Shown piece by piece: positions 33,856-42,280 of a stretch of 62,499 bases of DNA. This stretch comes from Propionibacteriaceae bacterium UBA6122 (GTDB lineage Bacteria; Actinomycetota; Actinomycetes; Propionibacteriales; Propionibacteriaceae), in the NCBI GenBank assembly GCA_002428365.1, contig DIVW01000031.1:6953-69451 (forward strand), read 5' to 3'. The notes under the pieces were generated by a model. The model worked only from the letters and a program-made list of their open reading frames with translations. It was not told the origin of the DNA and searched no databases. The translations under genes and the position numbers were made by a program. The stretch's first letter is position 1, and the number at the start of each line of letters is the position of its first letter.

Positions 33856-34782
33856 TCAGTTCAGTTGCAACGCCCGCAGCGTGATGGCGCCAATGATCAC
33901 CGCAGTGAGCACCGCCAAGCCGAGAAGTTGCAGCTGGGTTCGGTTTTGGCGCGGGGCGAAGATGATGATCACCGAAGCGGCCAGGCCACCCACCAGTCCG
34001 CCCAGGTGCCCCTGCCAGGAAATTGAGGAGTTGGTGAAGGTGAAGACAACATTGATTCCCAACCAGATCAGCACCGATCTCATGTCACCGCCGGTGCGGT
34101 AGGTGAGCACCAACAGGGCACCGATCAGTCCAAACACCGCACCGGAGGCGCCCAGGGTCGGGTTTATTGAGTCGGAGAGCCAGAGCACTGCGGCCGAGCC
34201 AGCCAAAGCCGAGAGCAGATAGACAGTGAGGAACCAGACGCGGCCGAAGACCCGTTCCAGCATCGGCCCGAGGAACCAAAGAGCCAGCATGTTCAGGCCG
34301 ATGTGCAGGACCTCGATGTGGGTGAAGGCGCTGGTGATCACCTGCCACCATTCGCCGCCACTCACCCCACCCGCAATCCAGGTGCCCTGGTTCGTCAGCG
34401 CACAGCTAGCGCGGCCGATATCCGGGAAGTAGCGGCTCGGATCGCCAGCTACCGCGCAGTACCCGCCCGGCGTCAACGCCAGCCGCTCGGCCAGCCAGCT
34501 GTTGGCGCCACCGGTGACCAGAATGGCCACCCACACCGCCACATTGATCCCGATCAACACGATGGTGGTGATGGCCGGATTTCCCGACCGCTCACCGCCG
34601 TAGGGGCCTTGTCCTTGGCGAGTCTGCTTCGCACCATTCCGGACGCAGTCCGGGCACTGGAAGCCGACCGCTGCACTGATCATGCAGTCGCCGCAGATCG
34701 GGCGTCCGCACCGCTGACAGGCGATGTAAGTGGGCTTGTCGGGGTGGCGGTAGCAAGGGGCGGCCACCGGCGGTTGGGTCAT
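33856..34782 (-). CDS. Rhomboid family intramembrane serine protease with N-terminal zinc finger
   Basis: 308 residues from ATG 34782. The N-terminal ~45 residues hold a Cys/His-rich zinc ribbon (CYRHPDKPTYIACQRC, CGDCM, CPDC). Rhomboid core: HIEVLHIGLNMLALWFLGPMLE, the catalytic Ser in GASGAVFGLIGALL, and the His in WQGHLGGLVGGL, within about seven helices. It cleaves membrane proteins within the bilayer. A TATCGT element 8 bp upstream of the ATG suggests a leaderless message. Divergent from the patatin gene by 49 bp. Confidence 0.92.
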   Translation of the reverse strand: MTQPPVAAPCYRHPDKPTYIACQRCGRPICGDCMISAAVGFQCPDCVRNGAKQTRQGQGPYGGERSGNPAITTIVLIGINVAVWVAILVTGGANSWLAERLALTPGGYCAVAGDPSRYFPDIGRASCALTNQGTWIAGGVSGGEWWQVITSAFTHIEVLHIGLNMLALWFLGPMLERVFGRVWFLTVYLLSALAGSAAVLWLSDSINPTLGASGAVFGLIGALLVLTYRTGGDMRSVLIWLGINVVFTFTNSSISWQGHLGGLVGGLAASVIIIFAPRQNRTQLQLLGLAVLTAVIIGAITLRALQLN

Positions 34783-34831
34783 GCGCGACACGATACCTGG
34801 CGCCGCTTTGCCGTACTGGGATAATCGCGGC

Positions 34832-35833
34832 GTGAAGAAAGTTGCGCTGGTACTTGGTTCAGGTGGGGCACGTGGCTATGCGCACATTGGGGCGCTGCAG
34901 ATTCTGAACGAGCGTGGCTACGAGGTGACTGCGATCGCGGGCGCCTCGATGGGGGCCTTGGTGGCCGGGCTCCACGCCTCGGGAGGGCTAGCCGAATACA
35001 CCGATTGGGTCACCGGCCTGAGCCCCCGGGACGTCCGCAAGCTGATCGATCCGGTGCTGCCAGGTCCGGGCCTGATGAAGCTGGAACGAGTGCTCGGACG
35101 GATGGCCGAGATTCTCGACGGAGTCCTCATCGAGAACCTGCCCATTCCCTACACCGCGGTGGCCACCGATATCGGTGCCAGCCGCGAGGTCTGGTTCACC
35201 TCCGGGCCGTTGGAGGTGGCCATCCGGGCATCGGTGGGCATTCCCGGCATTGTCACGCCGATCATGGTCAACGGCCGCCTGTTGGTTGATGGCGGCGTGA
35301 TCAACCCAGTGCCGATGGAGCCGGTGATCGGTGCCGATGTCGACTTCACCATGGCGGTCAGTCTGAGCGGCCCGAAGGATCACCGCGAGGTGCTCACCCC
35401 AGCCAAGGAGTCTGCCGCGCAGCGTCCGGCCAATGAGTGGCTCGACCGCTTCACGAAGGGCGCGGCCGGGGTGTGGGACAACGACTTCGTGGCCTCGATC
35501 ATGACCAGATTCGGCAGAGGCGAGGACGCGGACGCGGAGCGCCCCGCCTACGAGCCGGCGCCAACTGGGTTGAGTATCACCGATGTGACCACCATGTCTT
35601 TGGACACGATGGGCGCCCTGATCACCCGCTTCCGGCTGGCCGCGTTGCCGCCAGACGTGTTGGTGACGGTGCCCGGGGATTCGGCCAAGTCGTTGGACTT
35701 CCATCGCGCCGAAGAGCTGATCGCCTTGGGTCGCAGACTGACTGAGAAGGCGCTGGACGATGCTCTCGGCGAGCACTTGGCGCAGTCGGAGACCCCAGCG
35801 ATCGAGGGCGTCGTCGGCCCTTCGACCCTTTGA
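34832..35833 (+). CDS. Patatin-like phospholipase
   Basis: 333 residues from GTG 34832. Oxyanion loop GSGGARGYAHIGAL, nucleophile Ser in IAGASMGALVAG, and catalytic Asp in LLVDGGVINPVP. It is a cytoplasmic lipid acyl hydrolase of the RssA/NTE-like bacterial group. GATAAT lies 6 bp before the GTG, so the transcript is probably leaderless. The last codons (GVVGPSTL) run into the dispersed repeat at 35.8 kb, which supplies the stop codon. Confidence 0.92.
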   Translation: MKKVALVLGSGGARGYAHIGALQILNERGYEVTAIAGASMGALVAGLHASGGLAEYTDWVTGLSPRDVRKLIDPVLPGPGLMKLERVLGRMAEILDGVLIENLPIPYTAVATDIGASREVWFTSGPLEVAIRASVGIPGIVTPIMVNGRLLVDGGVINPVPMEPVIGADVDFTMAVSLSGPKDHREVLTPAKESAAQRPANEWLDRFTKGAAGVWDNDFVASIMTRFGRGEDADAERPAYEPAPTGLSITDVTTMSLDTMGALITRFRLAALPPDVLVTVPGDSAKSLDFHRAEELIALGRRLTEKALDDALGEHLAQSETPAIEGVVGPSTL

Positions 35834-35906
35834 CCCTTCGACAAGCTCAGGGCAGGCCAAGCTCAGGGCAGGCCAAACGCAGGGAACTGACCGAACGCAG
35901 GGCCGA
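35819..35906. repeat. Dispersed TTCGAC/GTCGAA repeat element downstream of the patatin gene
   Basis: CCCTTCGACCCTTTGACCC then TTCGACAAGCTCAGGGC, followed by two copies of AGGCCAAGCTCAGGGC-like sequence and AACGCAGGGAACTG. This is the same core as at 23.8 kb and 15.64 kb. It spans the end of the patatin ORF and the gap before the DinB gene. Confidence 0.7.
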
Positions 35907-35908
35907 GT

Positions 35909-36445
35909 TCAGTCGCGCACCCCGACGTCGGCCAGGTGATGGCGCAGGTCGTGGAGGAAATAGCGACCGAGGGTGTCCAGGGTGAATGCCGAGCCGTTGC
36001 TGCGCCGGCCAGGACGGCGCCACTCATCGGCGTCGATTCCGGCCCAGACCGCAGCATTCACCTTGGCGGCGGTGGCGATTTCATCGGCTACCATCGCCGG
36101 ATCCTGCTCCCAGTAGCGATCATCGATCGCGGTGGCGTCCTGATCCCAGTTCTCGAAGACCGGGTCCTCCTGGTCCCCGATCAGCACCGCCCGCTCGGCG
36201 AAGACCAGCAGAACATCGCGGACGTGGCAGGCGTATTCCAAAGGTGACCACACCTGGGGGGCCGGGCGGGTCCGGACGTCTGGTCTGGCCAGCACCTCAG
36301 CCCACGGCGCGGTGGCCTGGAGCACAAGTTCGGGTAGCTCGCTGGGCTGAATCTCCGAGCCCAGGTAGCCGCATTCGGGACAGCGGGCCTCAAGGACCCA
36401 CGTCCAATCCTTGTCGTCTGGAATGGGTGCGGTCGGTTCACTCAT
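35909..36445 (-). CDS. DinB family protein
   Basis: 178 residues from ATG 36445, which has a strong AGGAGG 5 nt upstream. Four-helix DinB_2 features: VWSPLEYACHVRDVLLVFAERAVL and, near the C-terminus, the histidine pair in GRYFLHDLRHHLADVG that binds metal. An N-terminal RCPECGYLG segment (Cys pair) may bind zinc. Relatives include thiol-dependent S-transferases using mycothiol or bacillithiol. The frame stays open upstream to 36607, see the next entry. Confidence 0.87.
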   Translation of the reverse strand: MSEPTAPIPDDKDWTWVLEARCPECGYLGSEIQPSELPELVLQATAPWAEVLARPDVRTRPAPQVWSPLEYACHVRDVLLVFAERAVLIGDQEDPVFENWDQDATAIDDRYWEQDPAMVADEIATAAKVNAAVWAGIDADEWRRPGRRSNGSAFTLDTLGRYFLHDLRHHLADVGVRD

Positions 36446-36607
36446 GGTTCCTCCTGGCATCCTGACTGTCACTGAGCCCGAATCAAGGTCCAACGGCTTG
36501 GGCCCAGATGCGCCGGCGTCCTGATCGACGACCAGAATCTTCTCCAGGTCGCGCTGTTGCTCCTGATGGCGCAATCCAGGCTGGAAGATCTGGAAAAATT
36601 CACTCAT
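36446..36607 (-). other. Upstream in-frame extension resembling a small DUF6191-type protein
   Basis: The DinB frame is open for 54 more codons to ATG 36607, reading MSEFFQIFQPGLRHQEQQ, then an acidic/basic segment and DLDSGSVTVRMPGG. This resembles small actinobacterial proteins of the DUF6191 type (FxxxFxPGxxH...PxDLxSGxVxVRxP). ATG 36607 overlaps the DUF2199 stop (ATGAGTGA), a typical coupling junction. So either the gene product is a fusion starting at 36607, or a small-protein start is used together with the internal DinB start at 36445. No stop codon separates them. Confidence 0.5.
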
Positions 36608-37139
36608 CGATTCGATGCCTGACCAGTCCGGCCAGTTCAGCGACGCGGTGCACTCCGATCCCTTCTCGTTGCTCCCAGGCAATCGAGTGGTGGGATCCGG
36701 GGGAGAGCATCAGTATTGGCACCTGTCCAAGATCGCGGGTGTGGACGGTAACTGACAAGCCCCTGGTGGGTTGTTCGTACGGCAACTCAGTGGCCAACCG
36801 GCCAAGCAGCGGCGCAACGGCGGCGCGGTTCGGATCGCTCCAAACGCGAGCCACTTCGCTCATCGACAGCTCGTCCAGCTCCACCCAAACTGACCAAACG
36901 AAGGTGCCAAAATCAGTCTCGTCCACTGGAAGTTGGAGGTGTCCCCGCAGGAAAAGCCTGGTGCTGCCGTTGCAGGGCAGGATGCAGACGTCCGGAGTGA
37001 GTTCGGCCTCGAGGCGTTCACCGGGATTGACCCGCAGCCAGTCGTCGGGGGCGCGGGGGCCGAGAAGTGTGGCCACGTTCCGGTGCACCCTGTGGCAAAC
37101 CTTGCACTCAAGGTTGGAGCTGCCGGTCAAACGGGCCAT
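36600..37139 (-). CDS. DUF2199 domain protein
   Basis: 179 residues. N-terminal ECKVCHRVHR (CxxC zinc knuckle), then DVCILPCNGSTRLFLRGHLQLPV, FGTFVWSVWVELDELSMSEVARVW, and near the C-terminus ILMLSPGSHHSIAWEQREGIGVHRVAELAGLVRHRI, all matching DUF2199. Function unknown. ATG 37139 is taken; the stop overlaps the next start. Confidence 0.85.
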   Translation of the reverse strand: MARLTGSSNLECKVCHRVHRNVATLLGPRAPDDWLRVNPGERLEAELTPDVCILPCNGSTRLFLRGHLQLPVDETDFGTFVWSVWVELDELSMSEVARVWSDPNRAAVAPLLGRLATELPYEQPTRGLSVTVHTRDLGQVPILMLSPGSHHSIAWEQREGIGVHRVAELAGLVRHRIDE

Positions 37140-37228
37140 GCATTCGATTGTCCTCCACCACTGCCGGTGTCGTGGCGAATCCGGCAAATCCCGGTTGACG
37201 GCCCCGTTCCGTGGAATCCGGGCAGGAC

Positions 37229-37262
37229 GGATCGCCCGCGGGCGGTCAACCGCGGGCGATCC
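37229..37262 (-). terminator. Strong hairpin after the deaminase-like gene
   Basis: Perfect 13-bp stem GGATCGCCCGCGG (37229-37241) / CCGCGGGCGATCC (37250-37262) with an 8-nt loop, 12 bp past the stop codon of the gene ending at 37275. No T-tract follows, as is common for actinobacterial hairpin terminators. Confidence 0.6.
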
Positions 37263-37274
37263 GAGTAACGGGGC

Positions 37275-38240
37275 TCAGGCCGGGATCAACTCCGCGGCGA
37301 GCTGGGCCTTCTTGCTTTCGGCCAGGAAGGCGCCAGCGAAGCTGTTTCGCGCCAACAGGTCGAGTTGCTCTTCGCTGAGCCCGAACTCCTTGGTCACCGC
37401 GGCAACATTCGCGTCGAGGTAGCCACCGAAGTAGGCCGGCGCGTCGGAGTTGATCGTGACCACCACGCCCTCCTCCAACAGTTTCGGCATCGGGTGCTGT
37501 GCCTGCTGGGCGCCGTGCAAAGCGGCGTTAGCCAGTGGGCAGACCGTCAGCGGAATGCTGTAGTCGGCCAGGTAGTACATCAAGTCACGGTCTTCGACCG
37601 CGCACGATCCGATTCGACCCACTCGCAGCGAGTGCAGGCATTCCCAGACCACGTCGATACCAGCGTCGGCGCCAACGTGGGCCACGGTGTGCAAGCCGTC
37701 ACCGCGCGCCTTGCTGAACAGCGTGGTGAACGGAGCTGCCGAGACCCCCGCCTGGGTCAGACAAACTCCAACTGCGAGCAGTTCGGTGCCGGTGGCCAGC
37801 GCTTTCGCGTAGGCATCTTCGGCTTCGGCTACCGGCAGGTGCTGTGGGAAGTTCAGAATCAGGCCGGTGCTGATGCCGTAGGCCTTTTCTGACTGCGACA
37901 GCGCTGCCCCTAGCCCGGACATCACCACTTCGGCTGGGACGCCGCGGGCCAGATGCGCCTGCAGATCGCAGGAGATCTCCGCCCGGGTCACGCCGGCCGC
38001 CTTGGCCTTGGCGAGATAGGCGTTGGCCAGCTCGGTGAAGTCCTCCTCGGTCTGCAGCACAGCCATGTTGGCGTAGTACAGGTCGAGGAAGTCTTGCAGC
38101 GTCTCGAACTTGAAGGCCTTGCGAAGCTCGCCCGGGTTGGCGAACGGTAGCTCCACTTTGTTCTTTTTCGCGAGCGTAAAAGCCAACTCTGGCTCAAGCG
38201 CCCCTTCGATGTGCACATGTAATTCGGCGTATGACCGCAT
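37275..38240 (-). CDS. Adenosine/adenine deaminase-like protein lacking catalytic residues
   Basis: 321 residues from ATG 38240 (AAGGAGG upstream). The whole length follows the adenine-deaminase (AAH/Ada) fold: ELHVHIEGALEPEL, FLDLYYANMAVLQTEEDF, LTVCPLANAALHG, and INSDAPAYFGGYLDAN. Zinc ligands His8, His10, His188 and Asp266 are kept. However the catalytic Glu of HAGE is Ala191 (AHVGA), the catalytic His of RIGHG/RIDHG is Ser212 (RIGSC), the second Asp of NSDDP is Ala267, and the GLDSxE segment is VGVCLTQ. Ordinary deamination is therefore unlikely. It could be a pseudoenzyme, a binding protein, or an enzyme with other chemistry. Confidence 0.85.
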   Translation of the reverse strand: MRSYAELHVHIEGALEPELAFTLAKKNKVELPFANPGELRKAFKFETLQDFLDLYYANMAVLQTEEDFTELANAYLAKAKAAGVTRAEISCDLQAHLARGVPAEVVMSGLGAALSQSEKAYGISTGLILNFPQHLPVAEAEDAYAKALATGTELLAVGVCLTQAGVSAAPFTTLFSKARGDGLHTVAHVGADAGIDVVWECLHSLRVGRIGSCAVEDRDLMYYLADYSIPLTVCPLANAALHGAQQAQHPMPKLLEEGVVVTINSDAPAYFGGYLDANVAAVTKEFGLSEEQLDLLARNSFAGAFLAESKKAQLAAELIPA

Positions 38241-38425
38241 GACCCCTCCTTGCATCAGTAGTTAGATGCTAGCTCCTGGCCGGTAACCGCGGCGTGGTAT
38301 TTGAGGGAAACCGCTTTCAAGGCTCAGGAGGGGCTTTTGTCACCCTTATGGGGGTGGATCCGGTGGTGTCGCGGAATTGGCCGTCGGGAGGGAGCCGTTA
38401 ACGCTACCGACGAACCGCCACTGGC

Positions 38426-38902
38426 TCAGTCCAGCCGGGTGGTTGGGTCGGTTGAGAGTGCGGCCAGAACTCGCTGTTGGTAGTCGGCACGCAGCGGCGG
38501 CAGGGCGTCGATTGGGAAGAACCGGGCCTGGGTGGCTTCGCCATCTGCTGGGTGGGGTTCGCCGCTGGTCCACCGGCACCGGAACACGTGATCGAGGTAG
38601 CGGGTCTCGTCGCCGTTGGCATAGGTGATGACTTCAGTCACCGTCACCCAGGACAACCGCTCAACCACCGCCTGGATGCCAGCCTCTTCGGCCACCTCAC
38701 GCACCGCAGTGCTGGCGGGGTGCTCTCCGGGGTCCACGATGCCCGAGACCGGTGACCATTCGTGGTTGTCGGCCCGTTTGACTAGGAGAACCTCTACAAA
38801 GCCGCGATCCGATCGCAGGACGACGGCGGTGGCTCCACAGAGCCATAGCTGGCGGGAACCGATCAGGCTGCGAAGCTCGAGGATGAACTCAGGAGTGGCC
38901 AC
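38426..38902 (-). CDS. NUDIX hydrolase
   Basis: 158 residues. A complete Nudix box GIVDPGEHPASTAVREVAEEAGI (fits Gx5Ex7REUxEExGU) near residues 54-76. It hydrolyses nucleoside diphosphates linked to another moiety; the substrate is not predictable. The second half has GDETRYLDHVFRCRW and PPLRADYQQRVLAAL. Start ATG 38902. Its promoter must lie in the long gap upstream. Confidence 0.9.
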   Translation of the reverse strand: MATPEFILELRSLIGSRQLWLCGATAVVLRSDRGFVEVLLVKRADNHEWSPVSGIVDPGEHPASTAVREVAEEAGIQAVVERLSWVTVTEVITYANGDETRYLDHVFRCRWTSGEPHPADGEATQARFFPIDALPPLRADYQQRVLAALSTDPTTRLD

Positions 38903-39330
38903 CGCGTCAGCCTAGCGAGCCGGGCCGATCAGGCCCTGGAATTGGTTCTGGGCGACCAGTCGACCCCTCGTCGACCGATCGCCCAGTGGGTACCTACGCA
39001 GGCACTTGGCGGGCCTGCTGGCAACCTGCAGAGTCGTTCCCTTGCCCGCCGCCGCCGCCATCGTCGCCGGGTAAACCGGCGCCCCCGATCAGCGGCGCGG
39101 CTGGGGTCAGATTCGATCCCTGCCTTTGCCTTCTGGTTCTGGTCACGAGCTTGATTGACCGTCCCCCCCGGTAACGTCCGAACCGTGCTCGCTAGTCGGC
39201 GCCTCCCCAAAAGGTGACTCCATTTTAGGCTCTGGCAAGCGGATTTACTTCAAAATTCGGGTGGTAATACCACGTACCGAAGCTGTGACCTGGCTTTGCG
39301 CGGGGCGGTCGCCCCCAAGTCTGATGGCCC
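38903..39330. other. 428-bp gene-free region with several dyads
   Basis: No ORF here has convincing codon usage. Seen directly: a composite hairpin CTGGGCGA-3-GTCGAC-5-GTCGAC-3-TCGCCCAG (38948-38986); CGCCGG-GTAAA-CCGGCG (39065-39081); ACCG-TCCCCCC-CGGT with a C6 loop (39158-39172); a 13-bp operator-like palindrome GTGGTA-A-TACCAC (39261-39273); and GGGGCG..CGCCCC (about 39301-39315) just after the YegP gene. The C6 loop recalls the 6C RNA class of actinobacteria, but only one such loop is clear, so I do not call a family. Confidence 0.5.
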
Positions 39331-39510
39331 CTAGACCTCGACGATCTCGGCTCCGGGGGCGTTCTTCTGCACTGAAGCGATGCCTGCCTTGGCGTTGCTC
39401 GCGCTGCTGTAGCCCTCGCCGCCGGTGGCGATCGTCTGCCCGTTGGAGGCCTTCAGGCGCCAGCGGTATTCACCCTTGGCATCCTTGTACAGCTCAAATT
39501 TGCCTGCCAT
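39331..39510 (-). CDS. YegP/DUF1508 small protein
   Basis: 59 residues, a single DUF1508 repeat: GKFELYKDAKGEYRWRLKASNGQTIATGGEGYSSASNAKAGIASVQKNAP. E. coli YegP has two repeats, so this is the short form common in actinobacteria. ATG 39510 has AGGAGC upstream. Function unknown. Confidence 0.92.
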   Translation of the reverse strand: MAGKFELYKDAKGEYRWRLKASNGQTIATGGEGYSSASNAKAGIASVQKNAPGAEIVEV

Positions 39511-39875
39511 CACTGCTCCTCTGCTGTGGGTGGACGCGTGGGTTTGCGTCCAGTGCTCAGGCTAGCCGGGAATGGCCCCGGCGTCAGGGGTAACGGCCGC
39601 CAATCGCGGGTCTGCCGCCCGCGCGGGTGGGTGCCGTCCCCGCGGCCAATTGTCGCGGCTTGGCCCGGACGCTTCGGAATATCCGAAGGCTTCAATGCAG
39701 AAGGCGGGTCACCTATTCGGGGACGTCAACCGATGGCTGCATTTAGTGGTGCGCTTGTACTTGCCGGAGTTATCAATGGGGAAAGCGCCGGGGCGGCTTT
39801 CTCGCAGCTGCAGTTCGCGTCCAGAATTGTGGCGCATGGGACGCGGGACCCTCGCCGAGGGGGCATCATTGGCGT
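39511..39875. other. 365-bp gene-free region upstream of the phosphatase
   Basis: I see no gene. Two perfect small palindromes stand out: CTTCGGA-ATA-TCCGAAG (39672-39688) and CCCTCG-C-CGAGGG (39849-39861), the latter 14 bp before the phosphatase ATG. They may be operators for divergent YegP and phosphatase transcription. An open frame crossing 39731-40143 overlaps the phosphatase out of frame and has poor codon usage. Confidence 0.4.
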
Positions 39876-40877
39876 ATGGGCGATGGGTCGGGCCAGGAGG
39901 CGGCAGCCGTGCTGCCTGAGTTGGCGGTGGCTAACGCCGTGTTCCTCACCGAGAGGATCGCGCTGGGCGGCGACCTCTCGCCCAATTTCCGAGTGGCCAA
40001 GCAACAGCTCGACGAGCTGGTGGACGCCGGCATCACTCACGTTGCTGACCTCCGTTCGGAGTGGAGCGATGAGGTGCTGGTTCGCGGTTGGGCCCCGCAG
40101 GTCACCTATCTGCATCACCGGGTGGAAGACGCCGGGCAGCTGATCGATCCGAAGTGGTTCGAGCAACTGGTCACCTGGGTTCACGACGCCCTGGAAGCCG
40201 ACTCGAGCGCCAAGGTGCTGGTGCATTGCCATATGGGAGTGAACCGGGCCCCCTCTGCAGCATTGGCGGTGCTGTTGGACCAGGGGATGGGCCTGCGGGA
40301 TGCCCTGGACCGAATTCGGGCCGCCCGTCCGGTCGCCGTGATCGACTACGCCGGCAGCGTGCTGAGCTGGTATCTAACCCGCACTGGCGCCGACACCCGA
40401 ACCCGACACAATCTGCGCCGAGCCTTGGTGCGGTGGCGGCAATCACACGATCTCGATGTCGAGGACGTGATCCGCTCGATCCGTTCCCAGGAGTCGCCGA
40501 ACTCACGTTGGGCGGTGCGGCTAGGACCCAAAGACCCTGAAACGCTGGGACGGGTGCTGGCTGACTCCGGCGAAGTGGCCGTCGGGCTGACGATCGACTA
40601 CGAGCCCGACGACCTCGGCCAACTAGACGAAGTGCTCTTCCTGACCGAGGCCGGGCTGAACGGTCGGGCCCTGGTGGTCGGCCCGGCACAGCAGATGGAG
40701 AACGATTCCTGGGTGCTGCCAGTGATGATCACCGAGCTGTTCCTGGCCGTTGCGGTGCCGTTGCCCAGAGCAGTCCGAGACTGGTTTGCCGAGCGTGGGC
40801 CGAATCCGTTGCTGCTCAGTCGCGAGGACTACCGGGTGCTGACGACCAGGATCGCTGGCGAAGACCCCGACGACTGA
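39876..40877 (+). CDS. Dual-specificity protein phosphatase-like protein
   Basis: 333 residues. N-terminal half is a DSP domain: LDELVDAGITHVADLRSEW, then the signature VLVHCHMGVNRAPSAALAVL (HCxxGxxR, nucleophile Cys) and a general-acid Asp in VEDAGQ. The C-terminal ~170 residues (from about RRALVRWRQSHDL) match nothing I recognise. ATG 39876 is used. The substrate (phosphoprotein or phosphoinositide) is unknown. Confidence 0.87.
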   Translation: MGDGSGQEAAAVLPELAVANAVFLTERIALGGDLSPNFRVAKQQLDELVDAGITHVADLRSEWSDEVLVRGWAPQVTYLHHRVEDAGQLIDPKWFEQLVTWVHDALEADSSAKVLVHCHMGVNRAPSAALAVLLDQGMGLRDALDRIRAARPVAVIDYAGSVLSWYLTRTGADTRTRHNLRRALVRWRQSHDLDVEDVIRSIRSQESPNSRWAVRLGPKDPETLGRVLADSGEVAVGLTIDYEPDDLGQLDEVLFLTEAGLNGRALVVGPAQQMENDSWVLPVMITELFLAVAVPLPRAVRDWFAERGPNPLLLSREDYRVLTTRIAGEDPDD

Positions 40878-40900
40878 GCGTGCCGCTCGTCAGCGGTCGC

Positions 40901-42280
40901 CTACAGCGAGACGGTCTGGCCGTGGCTGGCGGCAACGGCGGTGAGGTTGAGTCGAGCGGTGGCCGCTGCCGCCAGCGCCACCGCCGATCGGGGATCACCG
41001 TGGACGGTGTAGACCTGCCGGGGCGCCGGGGAAAGCGCGGCCAGCCAGTCGAGCAACTCTGAGGCGTCGGCGTGGACACTGAACTCCTCATCGATCAGAA
41101 TCTCGGCCCGCACTGGCACCTGGCGGCCGTGCATCTTCAGGTGCGTGGCGCCGTCGGCCAGTGCCCGTCCCCGCGTGCCAATCGCCTGGTAGCCGGTGAG
41201 CACCACGGCATTGCGATCATCGGGGAGTAGGTGCTCCAAGTGGTGCAGGACGCGTCCGCCGGTGGCCATGCCAGAGGAGGAGATGATGATCGAGGGCACC
41301 TTGGGGTTGTTTAGCTTGATTGAGTCTTCGGTGCTGCGAACCTCACGCAGCTGCGGCAAGTCAACGAAGGAGCCAGCGTCGAGGTCCGGGCGCAGTTCGT
41401 CGCTAAACCGCGGATCCCGATAGACACCCAGAGCAGCCAGCGCCATCGGTGAGTTCACGAACACCGGCAGTGCCGGGATCCGTCCGGCGTGGAGCAACTC
41501 GGTCAGGGTCTGCAGCACCACCTCGGTACGGTCGACCGCGAAGGCCGGGATCAGCACTGAGCCGCCTCTGCGGGCGGTGTGCCGGATCAGTTCGGCCAGC
41601 GGCTCGTGGGCCCGGGCTGAGGTTTCGAAGTGCTCCCGGTCGCCGTAGGTGGACTCAACCAGCACCACATCGGCGCCTTCAGGAATCTCTCTTGCCCGCA
41701 GAACGGGGTGCGTGGCGCGTCCCAGGTCGCCGGAGAACAGCACCGAGGCGGCCGGAGTCTGCACCCGGATCGAGGCTGCCCCCAGGATGTGGCCGGCTCG
41801 GGTCCAGCGCGCCGTCCAGCCCTCGGCCAGCTCGTAGTCGACCTCGAACTCGACAATCCGGAACAGCTTCAACGCGCGCTCCACGTCGCCGATGTTGAAA
41901 AGCGGCAGCGGCGGGTGGTGTTTGGAGTAGCCGCCTTCGGCAGCGTGGGCGGCATCGCGTTCGGCCAGGAAGGCCGCATCGCGCAACACGATTTCGGCAA
42001 GTTCGACCGTGGCCTCGGTGGCCAGCACTTCGCCGGCGAAGCCGTCGCGAACCAGTGCCGGCAAGTAGCCGACGTGGTCGGTGTGGGCGTGGGTGATCAG
42101 GACGGTGTCGATACTGCGCGGTGGCACAGCGAAGGGTTCCCAGTTGAGGAGTCGGAACTGCTTTTCGCCCTGGAAGACGCCAGCATCGATTAGAACGCGG
42201 GTGGTTCCTGAACCCAACAGGTACTTCGATCCAGTGACTGTGCCAGCCCCGCCAAGGAAGCTGAGTTCGACGGCATCCAT
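40901..42280 (-). CDS. MBL-fold/beta-CASP RNase-like exonuclease
   Basis: 459 residues from ATG 42280, exactly at VELSFLGGAGTVTGSKYLL. Metallo-beta-lactamase motif THAHTDHVGYLPALV, GDLGR, then the beta-CASP insert with VLIPAFAVDRTEVVLQTL and SIIISSSGMATGGRVLHHLEHL, and the RMMBL-type end with EEFSVHADASELLDWL. This is the CPSF73/Ysh1-like bacterial type, acting on RNA in the cytoplasm. Divergent from the subtilase gene. Confidence 0.92.
   Translation of the reverse strand: MDAVELSFLGGAGTVTGSKYLLGSGTTRVLIDAGVFQGEKQFRLLNWEPFAVPPRSIDTVLITHAHTDHVGYLPALVRDGFAGEVLATEATVELAEIVLRDAAFLAERDAAHAAEGGYSKHHPPLPLFNIGDVERALKLFRIVEFEVDYELAEGWTARWTRAGHILGAASIRVQTPAASVLFSGDLGRATHPVLRAREIPEGADVVLVESTYGDREHFETSARAHEPLAELIRHTARRGGSVLIPAFAVDRTEVVLQTLTELLHAGRIPALPVFVNSPMALAALGVYRDPRFSDELRPDLDAGSFVDLPQLREVRSTEDSIKLNNPKVPSIIISSSGMATGGRVLHHLEHLLPDDRNAVVLTGYQAIGTRGRALADGATHLKMHGRQVPVRAEILIDEEFSVHADASELLDWLAALSPAPRQVYTVHGDPRSAVALAAAATARLNLTAVAASHGQTVSL

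Noticed and set aside
39104..39130. TTCGATC near GGGGTCAGATTCGATCCC as a possible tRNA T-arm
   Set aside because: The T-stem does not pair properly and no anticodon or acceptor arm can be built around it.
38929..39210. Arg-rich minus-strand frame in the 428-bp gap
   Set aside because: Low-complexity Arg/Pro sequence typical of random GC-rich DNA, with no start signal.
39731..40143. Frame starting MAAFSGALVLAGVING overlapping the phosphatase
   Set aside because: Overlaps a well-supported phosphatase in another frame and has unlikely composition downstream.
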